From Enterobacter hormaechei subsp. xiangfangensis (GTDB lineage: Bacteria > Pseudomonadota > Gammaproteobacteria > Enterobacterales > Enterobacteriaceae), in the NCBI RefSeq assembly GCF_001729785.1, contig NZ_CP017183.1, forward strand, positions 1,054,001-1,118,000: DNA of 64,000 bases. Direction: 5' to 3'. The notes under the pieces were generated by a model that searched no databases, was not told where the DNA came from, and was given only the letters and a program-made list of their open reading frames with translations. Of this stretch, positions 1 through 10,158 are shown piece after piece. Each line of letters opens with the position of its first letter. Positions within the stretch are counted from its first letter, which is position 1. A program made the translations under genes and the position numbers.

Positions 1-287
1 AAAGGGTGCCCCAGCATACCGCAAAAGGGACAATTGGTATAACCATTGCGGAAAATACACAAATAATTAACAATTAATTATCAATAAAAAGACAACTAAA
101 AAACGAAAATTCAATCTTTCGAATGCTGAATCGTTTAACGGAAAATAGCGTAGCGAAATAAGCTCCAATAATTTCCGAATGCTATCCCGCACAAAACAAC
201 AAATATTTTTTTTTGCCGATGGCGGTTATTTCGCCGTTATAATTTCGTGTCGTTATTACAACGGGAAATAACCTTTCGCTTTTTACT
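1..287. other. Gene-free leader, probably upstream of cyoA
   Basis: No open reading frame here looks real. The stretch is AT-rich, with TTAA/AATT clusters around 66-90 and a run of T near 208-217. In E. coli the gene following ampG on this strand is cyoA, so this is probably the cyo operon promoter/leader with cyoA beyond the left edge. The TTAATTGTTAATTATTTG pattern on the minus strand (about 67-84) loosely resembles an ArcA site. Both the cyoA assignment and the ArcA reading are inferences from synteny and composition. Confidence 0.45.
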
Positions 288-1763
288 TCATGTCATCTGC
301 GTTTTCCGCAGTGACATGAAATCCAGCATCCCACCGGTCAGGATACCCACGATGGCGAGAAACACGCCTGCATCAAGCAGCTGGGTTTCAAAAGGAAGCG
401 ACAAGGTGGTCGTCGCATTGATAATGAGAACCGCGAGCCACACTACCAGCGCAAGACAACCTGCCATCAGCAGACGCAGGGCAAACCGGTAAGCAGCCTG
501 ATATTCCGTGCGCGGCATGAAGTGTTCCGTCCGCTGGGTATATTCCAGCGTCTGGCGACAGACCAGCAACAATAAAATCCCCGGCACAGCCGCCACCACA
601 GAGAAGAGATAAAATGTCGGCCAGCCGTGGGCTTCAACAAACCAGCCCGCGACGGGACCTACGTACACGCGCCCGACGGCTGAGAGGGCAGAGAGCAGGG
701 CAAACTGGGTGGCGGAAAATGACTTATTGCACAGCGTCATCAGCAGGGCGACAAATGCCGCAGTGCCCATACCTCCGCACAGATTTTCAAAGAATACCGC
801 CGTCGCCATGCTGATCATATGCTTGTCGGTGATCGACAGCAGCCAGTAACCGGCATTCGAAGCGCCCTGAAGGATGCCGAAGATCAGCAGAGCACGGAAC
901 AGCGACAGACGCTGCATCAATACGCCGCCGTACAGCGCGCCGACGATCGTGGCAAACAGCCCCAGGGTTTTGTTCACCACGCCGACCTCCCCCGCATCAA
1001 ACCCGACGCCGCGGATCAGGAAGGTGGTGGTCAGACTCATGGCGAAAGCGTCGCCGAGCTTATAAAGGACAATCAGCAGCAGGATCAGCCAGGCATTATT
1101 GCGACCAAAGAAGTCGCGGAGCGGTGCGGCGACGGCCTGCTCCAGCGAGCGGGGAACCGGAATCACATCGCTCGGTTCAGGCGCGAATAGCGTGGCAAAA
1201 ATGCAGGGGATCAGCAGAGCGGCCATCAGCCAGTACATTCCCTGCCAGCCGAGATAGCGGTCGGCAAGCCAGAGGGCCAGCCCGCCGGAAACCAGCATAC
1301 CCAGGCGGTAGCCAAGCACGCTGATTGCCGCACCGGCGCCACGCTCTTCCGCTGGCAGGACGTCCGTCTTCCAGGCGTCAAAAACAATGTCCTGCGAAGC
1401 GGAGCAGAAGGCGACGACCACCGCAAGCGCGGCCATCCAGCGCAGCTGTGTTGACGGCTCAAGGAAACCCATTGCGGCAATGGCCAGCAACAGCAGCACC
1501 TGCGTCATCGCTAACCAGCCGCGACGGCGCCCGAGGAACGGTGGGGTATAGCGATCCATCACCGGCGACCACAGGAACTTAAAGACGTAAGCCTGGCCGA
1601 CGAGCGAGAAGAAACCAATGGTTTTAAGATCGATGTTCTCAACCGTCATCCACGCCTGTAACGTGCCGGAGGTGAGCGCAAGGGGCAAACCTGAGGCGAA
1701 ACCAAGGATCAGCAGAATAGCTGATTTCGGTTGCTGGAAAATGCGTAAGTAGTGACTGGACAT
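288..1763 (-). CDS. ampG: AmpG muropeptide permease
   Basis: Inner-membrane MFS permease importing GlcNAc-1,6-anhydro-MurNAc (peptides) from the periplasm for cell-wall recycling. In enterobacteria with an inducible AmpC it supplies the AmpR-activating muropeptides. The 491-residue product matches the E. coli length and carries many hydrophobic segments; the N-terminus (SSHYLRIFQQPKSAILLILGF) is family-typical. It is intact, with no internal stop. It lies 45 bp downstream of yajG and is probably co-transcribed with it; an 11-bp perfect hairpin (1775-1799) sits in the gap. The ATG at 1761-1763 has only a weak purine run (AAGAA) before it. Confidence 0.97.
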   Translation of the reverse strand: MSSHYLRIFQQPKSAILLILGFASGLPLALTSGTLQAWMTVENIDLKTIGFFSLVGQAYVFKFLWSPVMDRYTPPFLGRRRGWLAMTQVLLLLAIAAMGFLEPSTQLRWMAALAVVVAFCSASQDIVFDAWKTDVLPAEERGAGAAISVLGYRLGMLVSGGLALWLADRYLGWQGMYWLMAALLIPCIFATLFAPEPSDVIPVPRSLEQAVAAPLRDFFGRNNAWLILLLIVLYKLGDAFAMSLTTTFLIRGVGFDAGEVGVVNKTLGLFATIVGALYGGVLMQRLSLFRALLIFGILQGASNAGYWLLSITDKHMISMATAVFFENLCGGMGTAAFVALLMTLCNKSFSATQFALLSALSAVGRVYVGPVAGWFVEAHGWPTFYLFSVVAAVPGILLLLVCRQTLEYTQRTEHFMPRTEYQAAYRFALRLLMAGCLALVVWLAVLIINATTTLSLPFETQLLDAGVFLAIVGILTGGMLDFMSLRKTQMT

Positions 1764-1774
1764 GTTCTTATGAA

Positions 1775-1799
1775 CTGACCCGGTGAAGCACCGGGTCAG
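1775..1799 (-). promoter_or_regulatory. Intercistronic hairpin between yajG and ampG
   Basis: Perfect 11-bp inverted repeat (CTGACCCGGTG and its complement) with a 3-nt loop, 9 bp after the yajG stop codon and 11 bp before the ampG start. No T tract follows on the minus strand, so a plain intrinsic terminator is unlikely. It could stabilise the yajG 3' end or limit ampG translation. Role is inferred. Confidence 0.6.
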
Positions 1800-1808
1800 T
1801 CAGCAGGA

Positions 1809-2387
1809 TTAACGGGCGTTCTGCTTGATGAAGTCGTGAATGCTGGTGTCCTGTGCCATGTCGGCAATGGTGTCAGTCAGCACGCTGTTAACCGCGTCAG
1901 CGATATTTTTGTTGGAGGCCTGGAATGCGCCTTCAACGGAATAGCTCGCACGGTAGTTTTTGTTCATTTTGTTGCCGTTCTTCGCGGTAGCGATGATGGC
2001 GATATCGGCTTTAGTCGCAATGTTGTAGCGAACGTTACCCTGGGAGACGTCAGCGTACAGGTTGTTCACGATGATTTGCAGATCAACCGCGCCGCTTGGG
2101 CCAATCATGTAGCCGCGGGAGGTCATCTGTTTCTCCAGCACTTCCTGCAACAGGAAGCGCAGGTCGCGGGAGGCGGTCAGCGTGACCTGTTGGTTGTCGC
2201 GAGTCACTTTCGCCAGCGCCTGGTCCTGACGCTGATCGGCGCCATTAATGCTGACCGTAACGCCCATCAGGCTTGGATCCTGCTGAGGCAGGGTAATTTT
2301 TGGTGAAACGTCAATGGTCGTCGGCGGAGTCGCGCAGCCGGCGAGCATAAAGAGTGCTACCAACGGAAAGAAGAGTTTTTTTAACAT
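1809..2387 (-). CDS. yajG: YajG lipoprotein
   Basis: Outer-membrane-type lipoprotein of unknown biochemical function, 192 residues as in E. coli. The signal peptide MLKKLFFPLVALFMLAGC ends in a lipobox (LAGC) with the lipidated Cys at residue 18. The +2 residue is Ala, which does not signal inner-membrane retention. It is the first gene of the yajG-ampG unit, divergent from bolA. Confidence 0.95.
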   Translation of the reverse strand: MLKKLFFPLVALFMLAGCATPPTTIDVSPKITLPQQDPSLMGVTVSINGADQRQDQALAKVTRDNQQVTLTASRDLRFLLQEVLEKQMTSRGYMIGPSGAVDLQIIVNNLYADVSQGNVRYNIATKADIAIIATAKNGNKMNKNYRASYSVEGAFQASNKNIADAVNSVLTDTIADMAQDTSIHDFIKQNAR

Positions 2388-2690
2388 TTTCGGGTTCTCA
2401 ACGAATCGTAAGCAAAGAGAGAAAAATTGCCGCCATCATAACATCGCTAACGGCCAGTGGAAGTGGTCAACGCATGTAAATTCATCGCCTTGTCCGAAAA
2501 CTGACCACCTTTGCGCTTTTCTCTGCCTGTAAGTGACAAAACGTATGAACCACATAGTGAACTTCATTCGTTTGGGTGAGAAAATCAGACGAAAGCTAAA
2601 TATTTGTTGTCAAGGTGTAATGGAACCGGTAAAAGCGGCTAATATTTAAAGGGATGGGTGACATCTTAGCGTTGTCGGAGGAGTGATTTC
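2388..2690. promoter_or_regulatory. yajG/bolA divergent promoter region with bolA gearbox element
   Basis: A 303-bp non-coding region between divergent yajG and bolA. At 2636-2644 CGGCTAATA closely matches the gearbox -10 described for the growth-phase (sigma-S) bolA promoter (CGGCTAGTA in E. coli). A strong ribosome site GGAGGAG (2677-2683) precedes bolA. No further structured element was seen in the rest. Confidence 0.65.
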
Positions 2691-3008
2691 ATGATGATAC
2701 GTGAACAGATAGAAGAAAAATTAAGGGCAGCGTTCAACCCTGTGTTTCTCGAAGTTGTCGACGAAAGCTATCGTCATAACGTGCCGGCAGGTTCTGAAAG
2801 CCACTTTAAAGTGGTTCTGGTCAGCGATCGCTTCACGGGAGAACGTTTCCTGAACCGACACCGCTTGATCTACAGCACCTTGACGGAAGAACTCTCCACA
2901 ACCGTACATGCGCTGGCGCTGCATACCTACACCATTAAGGAATGGGAAGGGCTACAGGATACGGTATTCGCATCACCGCCTTGTCGGGGTGCAGGCACCA
3001 TCGCCTGA
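2691..3008 (+). CDS. bolA: BolA family transcriptional regulator
   Basis: Stress- and stationary-phase morphogene product: a BolA/KH-like protein that binds DNA and pairs with monothiol glutaredoxins at Fe-S sites. The 105 residues match E. coli BolA nearly throughout, including the conserved SESHFKVV and LALHTYT segments. Two in-frame ATGs are adjacent (2691, 2694) behind GGAGGAG; either could start. A gearbox-type -10 lies upstream and a hairpin terminator downstream (3067-3090). Confidence 0.97.
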   Translation: MMIREQIEEKLRAAFNPVFLEVVDESYRHNVPAGSESHFKVVLVSDRFTGERFLNRHRLIYSTLTEELSTTVHALALHTYTIKEWEGLQDTVFASPPCRGAGTIA

Positions 3009-4638
<1,630 letters not shown>

Positions 4639-4665
4639 TTTCGCCCCAACGGTTTAAAGTTTGAA

Positions 4666-4704
4666 CAAAAAACCCGTTGCCCTCCGGCGACGGGTTTTTT
4701 TTAT
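4666..4704 (+). terminator. tig terminator
   Basis: Hairpin CCCGTTGCC-CTC-CGGCGACGGG followed by eight T residues, starting about 28 bp after the tig stop. The preceding A run may make it weakly bidirectional. Confidence 0.92.
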
Positions 4705-4774
4705 CACAGCTTTAGTCCTGGAAGGGTGCTAAAACGCCCTTTCAGTGTTAGCGTTACAACAAAACGTTGTTATG

Positions 4775-4804
4775 CTTGAAATAGGGCATGGCGACCCCCA
4801 TTAG
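4775..4804 (+). promoter_or_regulatory. Sigma-32 heat-shock promoter of clpP
   Basis: CTTGAAA (4775-4781), a 14-bp spacer and CCCCATTAG (4796-4804) fit the RpoH consensus (CTTGAAA, 13-15 bp, CCCCATnTa) very well. It lies about 95 bp upstream of the clpP ATG, where E. coli clpP has its known heat-shock promoter. Confidence 0.88.
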
Positions 4805-4898
4805 TATGTAATCACGATGATTGAGACTGGCTGATAATCCGTCCATAAGGTTACAATCAGTACAGCAGGTGTTTTCAATTTTGAACCAGGAGACGGAA

Positions 4899-5522
4899 AT
4901 GTCATACAGTGGCGAACGAGATAACTTTGCACCCCATATGGCGCTGGTGCCAATGGTTATTGAACAGACCTCACGCGGTGAGCGTTCTTTCGATATCTAT
5001 TCCCGTCTGCTCAAGGAACGCGTTATCTTTCTGACCGGCCAGGTGGAAGACCATATGGCTAACCTGATCGTGGCGCAGATGCTGTTCCTGGAAGCGGAAA
5101 ACCCGGAAAAAGACATTTACCTGTATATCAACTCGCCGGGCGGTGTTATTACGGCGGGCATGTCTATTTATGACACCATGCAATTCATCAAGCCGGATGT
5201 CAGCACCATCTGTATGGGGCAGGCGGCGTCCATGGGGGCTTTCCTGTTAACCGCAGGGGCGAAAGGTAAGCGTTTCTGCCTGCCTAATTCCCGCGTGATG
5301 ATTCACCAGCCGCTGGGTGGTTACCAGGGCCAGGCGACGGATATTGAAATCCACGCCCGAGAAATTCTGAAAGTAAAAGCGCGCATGAATGAACTTATGG
5401 CGCAGCATACGGGTCAACCTCTCGAGCAGATCGAGCGCGATACCGAGCGCGATCGCTTCCTCTCTGCGCCAGAGGCAGTTGAGTACGGCTTAGTCGACTC
5501 CATTTTGACCCATCGTAATTGA
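4899..5522 (+). CDS. clpP: ClpP protease proteolytic subunit
   Basis: Serine peptidase forming the double heptameric chamber that degrades substrates fed by ClpX or ClpA. The 207-residue product starts [10 protein letters not shown] at ATG 4899, behind AGGAG (4888-4892). An in-frame extension upstream starts with TTG and is not needed. Catalytic triad: Ser111 in [10 protein letters not shown], His136 in MIHQPLGG, and Asp185 by family position. The first 14 residues (to HM before ALVPM) are the self-cleaved propeptide. clpX follows 127 bp downstream and is partly co-transcribed. Confidence 0.99.
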   Translation: MSYSGERDNFAPHMALVPMVIEQTSRGERSFDIYSRLLKERVIFLTGQVEDHMANLIVAQMLFLEAENPEKDIYLYINSPGGVITAGMSIYDTMQFIKPDVSTICMGQAASMGAFLLTAGAKGKRFCLPNSRVMIHQPLGGYQGQATDIEIHAREILKVKARMNELMAQHTGQPLEQIERDTERDRFLSAPEAVEYGLVDSILTHRN

Positions 5523-5649
5523 TGCCCGCGACGCGAGTGTGCCGCTATACTAAGGTAGGGCGGCACGTTGCCTGTAAGCAGCTTGCGTCTGAGAATGGCA
5601 TTTGCGTCGTCATGTGCGGCACATAGAACTTAAAAAGAGGTTTGGACTC

Positions 5650-6924
5650 ATGACAGATAAACGCAAAGATGGTTCGGGCAAACTGCTGTACTGCTCTTTT
5701 TGCGGCAAAAGCCAGCATGAAGTGCGTAAACTGATTGCCGGGCCGTCCGTGTATATCTGCGACGAATGCGTCGATTTATGTAACGACATCATTCGCGAAG
5801 AGATTAAAGAAGTCGCGCCGCACCGTGAGCGCAGCGCGTTACCAACGCCACACGAGATTCGCCACCACCTGGATGACTATGTCATTGGTCAGGAGCAGGC
5901 GAAAAAAGTGCTGGCGGTGGCGGTATACAACCACTACAAACGTCTGCGTAACGGCGATACCAGCAATGGCGTAGAACTGGGCAAAAGTAACATTCTGCTG
6001 ATCGGGCCTACCGGTTCCGGTAAAACCCTGCTGGCAGAAACGCTGGCGCGCCTGCTGGATGTTCCGTTCACTATGGCGGATGCCACCACCCTGACCGAAG
6101 CCGGTTATGTGGGTGAAGACGTTGAAAATATTATCCAGAAGCTGCTCCAGAAGTGCGATTACGACGTACAAAAAGCCCAGCGCGGGATCGTCTATATCGA
6201 TGAGATCGACAAAATCTCTCGTAAATCAGACAACCCGTCCATCACCCGTGACGTCTCGGGCGAGGGCGTGCAGCAGGCGCTCCTGAAGCTGATTGAAGGT
6301 ACGGTTGCGGCTGTTCCACCGCAGGGTGGGCGTAAACATCCGCAGCAGGAATTCTTGCAGGTTGATACCTCTAAGATCCTGTTTATCTGTGGTGGTGCGT
6401 TTGCAGGCCTGGATAAAGTGATCTCTCACCGTGTGGAAACCGGCTCCGGCATTGGTTTTGGCGCAACGGTGAAAGCCACGTCTGAAAAACCAAACGAAGG
6501 CCAGCTGCTGGCGCAGGTTGAGCCGGAAGATCTGATCAAATTCGGTTTGATTCCGGAATTTATCGGCCGTCTGCCGGTTGTGGCGACCCTGAACGAACTG
6601 AGCGAAGACGCGTTGATTCAGATCCTGAAAGAGCCGAAAAACGCGCTGACCAAGCAGTATCAGGCGCTGTTTAATCTGGAAGGCGTTGAGCTGGAATTCC
6701 GTGACGAAGCGTTGGACGCGATTGCCAAGAAAGCGATGGCGCGTAAAACCGGTGCCCGTGGCCTGCGTTCTATCGTGGAAGCAGCATTGCTCGACACGAT
6801 GTACGATCTTCCTTCTATGGAAGACGTCGAAAAAGTCGTGATCGACGAGTCCGTCATTGGTGGCCAGACCAAGCCGTTACTGATTTACGGTAAACCGGAA
6901 GCGCAGCAGGCATCTGGCGAATAA
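5650..6924 (+). CDS. clpX: ClpX ATPase, specificity subunit of ClpXP
   Basis: AAA+ unfoldase that recognises substrates such as SsrA-tagged proteins and threads them into ClpP. 424 residues from ATG 5650 (MTDKRKDG), behind AAGAGG; an in-frame upstream extension is not conserved. Zinc-binding domain Cys15, Cys18, Cys37, Cys40. Walker A GPTGSGKT at 119-126, Walker [10 protein letters not shown], the GYVGEDVE pore loop, and the IGF ClpP-docking tripeptide in GSGIGFGA. Second gene of the clpPX unit, ended by a hairpin at 6954-6987. Confidence 0.99.
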   Translation: MTDKRKDGSGKLLYCSFCGKSQHEVRKLIAGPSVYICDECVDLCNDIIREEIKEVAPHRERSALPTPHEIRHHLDDYVIGQEQAKKVLAVAVYNHYKRLRNGDTSNGVELGKSNILLIGPTGSGKTLLAETLARLLDVPFTMADATTLTEAGYVGEDVENIIQKLLQKCDYDVQKAQRGIVYIDEIDKISRKSDNPSITRDVSGEGVQQALLKLIEGTVAAVPPQGGRKHPQQEFLQVDTSKILFICGGAFAGLDKVISHRVETGSGIGFGATVKATSEKPNEGQLLAQVEPEDLIKFGLIPEFIGRLPVVATLNELSEDALIQILKEPKNALTKQYQALFNLEGVELEFRDEALDAIAKKAMARKTGARGLRSIVEAALLDTMYDLPSMEDVEKVVIDESVIGGQTKPLLIYGKPEAQQASGE

Positions 6925-6953
6925 TTCACCATTTCATACAATCAGTTAATCAA

Positions 6954-6987
6954 AAAGGGGGGATTTTATCTCCCCTTTACTTTTTCC
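6954..6987 (+). terminator. clpX terminator
   Basis: Inverted repeat AAAGGGGGGA / TCTCCCCTTT with a TTTT-containing loop, followed by ACTTTTTCC, about 30 bp after the clpX stop. Confidence 0.8.
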
Positions 6988-6996
6988 GTATTCATG

Positions 6997-7027
6997 GCGT
7001 TGAATGTATGGGAAACATCCCCATATA
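6997..7027 (+). promoter_or_regulatory. Sigma-32 promoter of lon
   Basis: GCGTTGAA (6997-7004), a 14-bp spacer and CCCCATATA (7019-7027) reproduce the heat-shock promoter known upstream of E. coli lon. It lies about 85 bp before the ATG at 7109. Confidence 0.85.
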
Positions 7028-7108
7028 CTGGATTACATGTTAATGGTTGTGTGAAGCACAGTTACATGACCAGTTTACCTGGCGGACACTAAACTAAGAG
7101 AGAGCTCT

Positions 7109-9463
7109 ATGAATCCTGAGCGTTCTGAACGCATTGAAATCCCCGTATTGCCGTTGCGCGATGTGGTGGTTTATCCGCACATGGTCATACCCTTATTTGT
7201 AGGGCGGGAAAAATCTATCCGTTGCCTCGAAGCCGCCATGGATCATGATAAAAAAATCATGTTGGTCGCGCAGAAAGAAGCATCAACGGATGAGCCGGGT
7301 GTAAACGATCTTTTCACCGTCGGGACCGTGGCCTCTATTTTGCAGATGCTGAAGCTGCCAGACGGCACCGTGAAGGTGCTGGTGGAAGGCTTACAGCGTG
7401 CGCGTATTACCACTCTGTCAGACGATGGCGAGCACTTCTCTGCGAAGGCAGAGTACCTTGATTCACCGGAACTTGATGAGCGCGAGCAGGAAGTGCTGGT
7501 ACGCACCGCGATCAGCCAGTTCGAAGGCTACATCAAGCTGAATAAGAAAATCCCACCTGAAGTGCTGACGTCGCTGAACAGCATCGACGATCCTGCACGT
7601 CTGGCGGATACCATCGCTGCGCATATGCCGCTGAAGCTGGCTGACAAACAGTCCGTGCTGGAAATGTCCGACGTTAACGAACGTCTGGAATACCTGATGG
7701 CGATGATGGAGTCTGAGATCGATCTGCTCCAGGTTGAGAAGCGCATTCGCAACCGCGTCAAAAAGCAGATGGAAAAATCTCAGCGTGAGTACTATCTGAA
7801 CGAGCAAATGAAAGCCATTCAGAAAGAGCTCGGCGAGATGGACGATGCGCCGGATGAAAACGAAGCGCTGAAGCGTAAGATCGACGCGGCGAAGATGCCG
7901 AAAGAGGCGAAAGAGAAAGCCGAAGCTGAGTTGCAGAAGCTGAAAATGATGTCTCCGATGTCGGCGGAAGCGACCGTTGTACGCGGCTACATTGAGTGGA
8001 TGGTGCAGGTTCCGTGGAATGCCCGCAGCAAGGTCAAAAAAGACCTGCGTCAGGCCCAGGAGATCCTGGATACCGACCACTACGGCCTGGAACGTGTGAA
8101 AGACCGCATTCTTGAGTACCTCGCGGTACAGAGCCGAGTGAACAAAATCAAAGGCCCAATCCTGTGCCTGGTAGGGCCTCCAGGGGTGGGTAAAACCTCT
8201 CTGGGCCAGTCCATCGCCAAAGCGACAGGGCGTAAGTACATCCGTATGGCGCTGGGCGGCGTGCGTGATGAAGCGGAAATCCGCGGTCACCGCCGTACCT
8301 ACATCGGTTCCATGCCGGGCAAGCTTATCCAGAAAATGGCGAAAGTGGGCGTCAAAAACCCGCTGTTCCTGCTCGATGAGATCGACAAAATGTCTTCAGA
8401 CATGCGTGGCGATCCGGCGTCGGCGCTGCTGGAAGTGCTTGATCCAGAGCAGAACGTGGCGTTTAGCGATCACTACCTGGAAGTGGATTACGACCTGAGC
8501 GATGTGATGTTCGTGGCGACGTCGAACTCCATGAACATTCCGGCACCGCTGCTGGACCGTATGGAAGTGATCCGTCTGTCCGGTTATACCGAAGACGAGA
8601 AGCTGAACATTGCCAAACAGCACCTGCTGCCGAAGCAGATTGAGCGTAACGCGCTTAAAGCCAACGAGCTGACCGTTGAGGACAGCGCCATTGTCGGCAT
8701 TATTCGTTACTACACCCGTGAAGCGGGTGTGCGTAGCCTCGAACGTGAGATCTCTAAGCTGTGCCGTAAGGCGGTGAAACAGCTGCTGCTGGATAAGAGC
8801 CTGAAGCACATCGTGATTAACGGCGACAATCTGCATGCGTACCTGGGCGTTCAACGCTTCGACTACGGTCGCGCAGACAACGAAAACCGTGTTGGTCAGG
8901 TGACCGGTCTGGCATGGACGGAAGTGGGCGGCGATCTGCTGACCATCGAAACCGCCTGTGTTCCGGGCAAAGGCAAGCTGACCTACACCGGTTCGCTGGG
9001 TGAAGTGATGCAGGAGTCCATCCAGGCGGCGCTGACCGTGGTGCGCGCGCGTGCGGAAAAACTGGGTATCAACCCGGATTTCTACGAAAAACGCGATATT
9101 CACGTTCACGTTCCGGAAGGGGCGACGCCGAAAGATGGCCCAAGCGCGGGTATTGCCATGTGTACTGCGCTGGTTTCCTGCCTGACAGGTAATCCGGTTC
9201 GTGCTGATGTGGCCATGACCGGTGAAATTACGCTGCGTGGTCAGGTACTGCCTATCGGCGGGTTAAAAGAAAAACTGCTGGCGGCACACCGCGGTGGGAT
9301 CAAAACCGTATTGATCCCTTACGAGAATAAACGCGATCTGGAAGAGATTCCGGACAACGTTATTGCCGATTTGCAGATCCATCCGGTGAAACGCATTGAG
9401 GAAGTTCTGACTCTCGCACTGCAAAATGAACCGTCCGGAATGCAGGTTGTAACCGCAAAATAG
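7109..9463 (+). CDS. lon: Lon ATP-dependent protease
   Basis: Homo-hexameric AAA+ serine protease that degrades misfolded proteins and regulators such as SulA, RcsA and type II antitoxins. 784 residues, the E. coli length. Substrate-binding N domain at about 1-310 with coiled-coil, AAA+ module with Walker A GPPGVGKT (356-363) and Walker [11 protein letters not shown], then the protease domain with catalytic Ser in [10 protein letters not shown] (679) and the Lys dyad partner (722) in [10 protein letters not shown]. It is monocistronic, between the heat-shock promoter and a strong terminator. It could act on the antitoxin encoded at 13440-13769. Confidence 0.99.
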   Translation: MNPERSERIEIPVLPLRDVVVYPHMVIPLFVGREKSIRCLEAAMDHDKKIMLVAQKEASTDEPGVNDLFTVGTVASILQMLKLPDGTVKVLVEGLQRARITTLSDDGEHFSAKAEYLDSPELDEREQEVLVRTAISQFEGYIKLNKKIPPEVLTSLNSIDDPARLADTIAAHMPLKLADKQSVLEMSDVNERLEYLMAMMESEIDLLQVEKRIRNRVKKQMEKSQREYYLNEQMKAIQKELGEMDDAPDENEALKRKIDAAKMPKEAKEKAEAELQKLKMMSPMSAEATVVRGYIEWMVQVPWNARSKVKKDLRQAQEILDTDHYGLERVKDRILEYLAVQSRVNKIKGPILCLVGPPGVGKTSLGQSIAKATGRKYIRMALGGVRDEAEIRGHRRTYIGSMPGKLIQKMAKVGVKNPLFLLDEIDKMSSDMRGDPASALLEVLDPEQNVAFSDHYLEVDYDLSDVMFVATSNSMNIPAPLLDRMEVIRLSGYTEDEKLNIAKQHLLPKQIERNALKANELTVEDSAIVGIIRYYTREAGVRSLEREISKLCRKAVKQLLLDKSLKHIVINGDNLHAYLGVQRFDYGRADNENRVGQVTGLAWTEVGGDLLTIETACVPGKGKLTYTGSLGEVMQESIQAALTVVRARAEKLGINPDFYEKRDIHVHVPEGATPKDGPSAGIAMCTALVSCLTGNPVRADVAMTGEITLRGQVLPIGGLKEKLLAAHRGGIKTVLIPYENKRDLEEIPDNVIADLQIHPVKRIEEVLTLALQNEPSGMQVVTAK

Positions 9464-9493
9464 TGACCTCGCGCAAAGAGCGCCAATAAAAAC

Positions 9494-9533
9494 AAGGCTG
9501 GTAAGTCATTTCGTACTTGCCAGCCTTTTTTTG
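9494..9533 (+). terminator. lon terminator
   Basis: Near-perfect 13-bp stem (AAGGCTGGTAAGT with ACTTGCCAGCCTT) and seven T residues, 30 bp after the lon stop. Confidence 0.93.
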
Positions 9534-9580
9534 TATAGCTAATTTAGATTGCTGATTGGGTTAGCCATCAACAACGGGTG

Positions 9581-9609
9581 TTGTAAGGTCATAGCAGGAC
9601 TGATATAAC
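9581..9609 (+). promoter_or_regulatory. hupB sigma-70 promoter
   Basis: TTGTAA (9581-9586), a 17-bp spacer and TATAAC (9604-9609), about 65 bp before the hupB start. A second -10-like TATAAAT lies at about 9646-9652. E. coli hupB has several promoters in the same interval. Confidence 0.6.
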
Positions 9610-9673
9610 TGCTGCGCGGTCGCGCTGTGAAGGATTCAGGTGCGATATAAATTATAAAGAGAGGAAGAGAACA

Positions 9674-9946
9674 GTGAATAAATCTCAACTGATTGACAAA
9701 ATTGCTGCGGGTGCTGATATTTCTAAAGCGGCAGCTGGACGTGCTTTAGATGCTTTAATTGCTTCTGTTACTGAATCTCTGCAAGCTGGGGACGACGTTG
9801 CACTGGTAGGCTTCGGTACTTTTGCGGTTAAAGAGCGTGCAGCCCGTACTGGCCGCAACCCTCAGACCGGCAAAGAGATCACCATTGCTGCCGCTAAAGT
9901 GCCGGGTTTCCGTGCAGGTAAAGCGCTGAAAGACGCAGTAAACTGA
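9674..9946 (+). CDS. hupB: HU-beta nucleoid protein
   Basis: Small basic histone-like protein that bends and constrains DNA, as HU-beta homodimer or with HU-alpha. 90 residues, full length: helical N-terminal half ([18 protein letters not shown]) and beta arm with [12 protein letters not shown] including the intercalating Pro63 region. It starts with GTG at 9674 behind GAGGAAGAG, as in E. coli hupB. A hairpin follows at 9982-10008. Confidence 0.98.
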   Translation: MNKSQLIDKIAAGADISKAAAGRALDALIASVTESLQAGDDVALVGFGTFAVKERAARTGRNPQTGKEITIAAAKVPGFRAGKALKDAVN

Positions 9947-9981
9947 TTGCTTTCCCGCTCCAGGGAAGCTGAAAAGTACAA

Positions 9982-10008
9982 GGGCGCATCGTTTGATGTG
10001 CCTTTTTT
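9982..10008 (+). terminator. hupB terminator
   Basis: GGCGCATC-GTTT-GATGTGCC hairpin followed by six T residues, about 35 bp after hupB. Confidence 0.9.
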
Positions 10009-10158
10009 GTTTGTCCAGACCTGATTTGTGCGAGTTTATGCGAGTTGTGGGCTGACAATTGCCCTGTTTTCTTGTCACAATACGCCTTTACGCGCGACGG
10101 TCAGGATTTTCCGTCAGCGTCAGGTAACCAGTCACCTACAGCGGAGTGTTGTTACACC

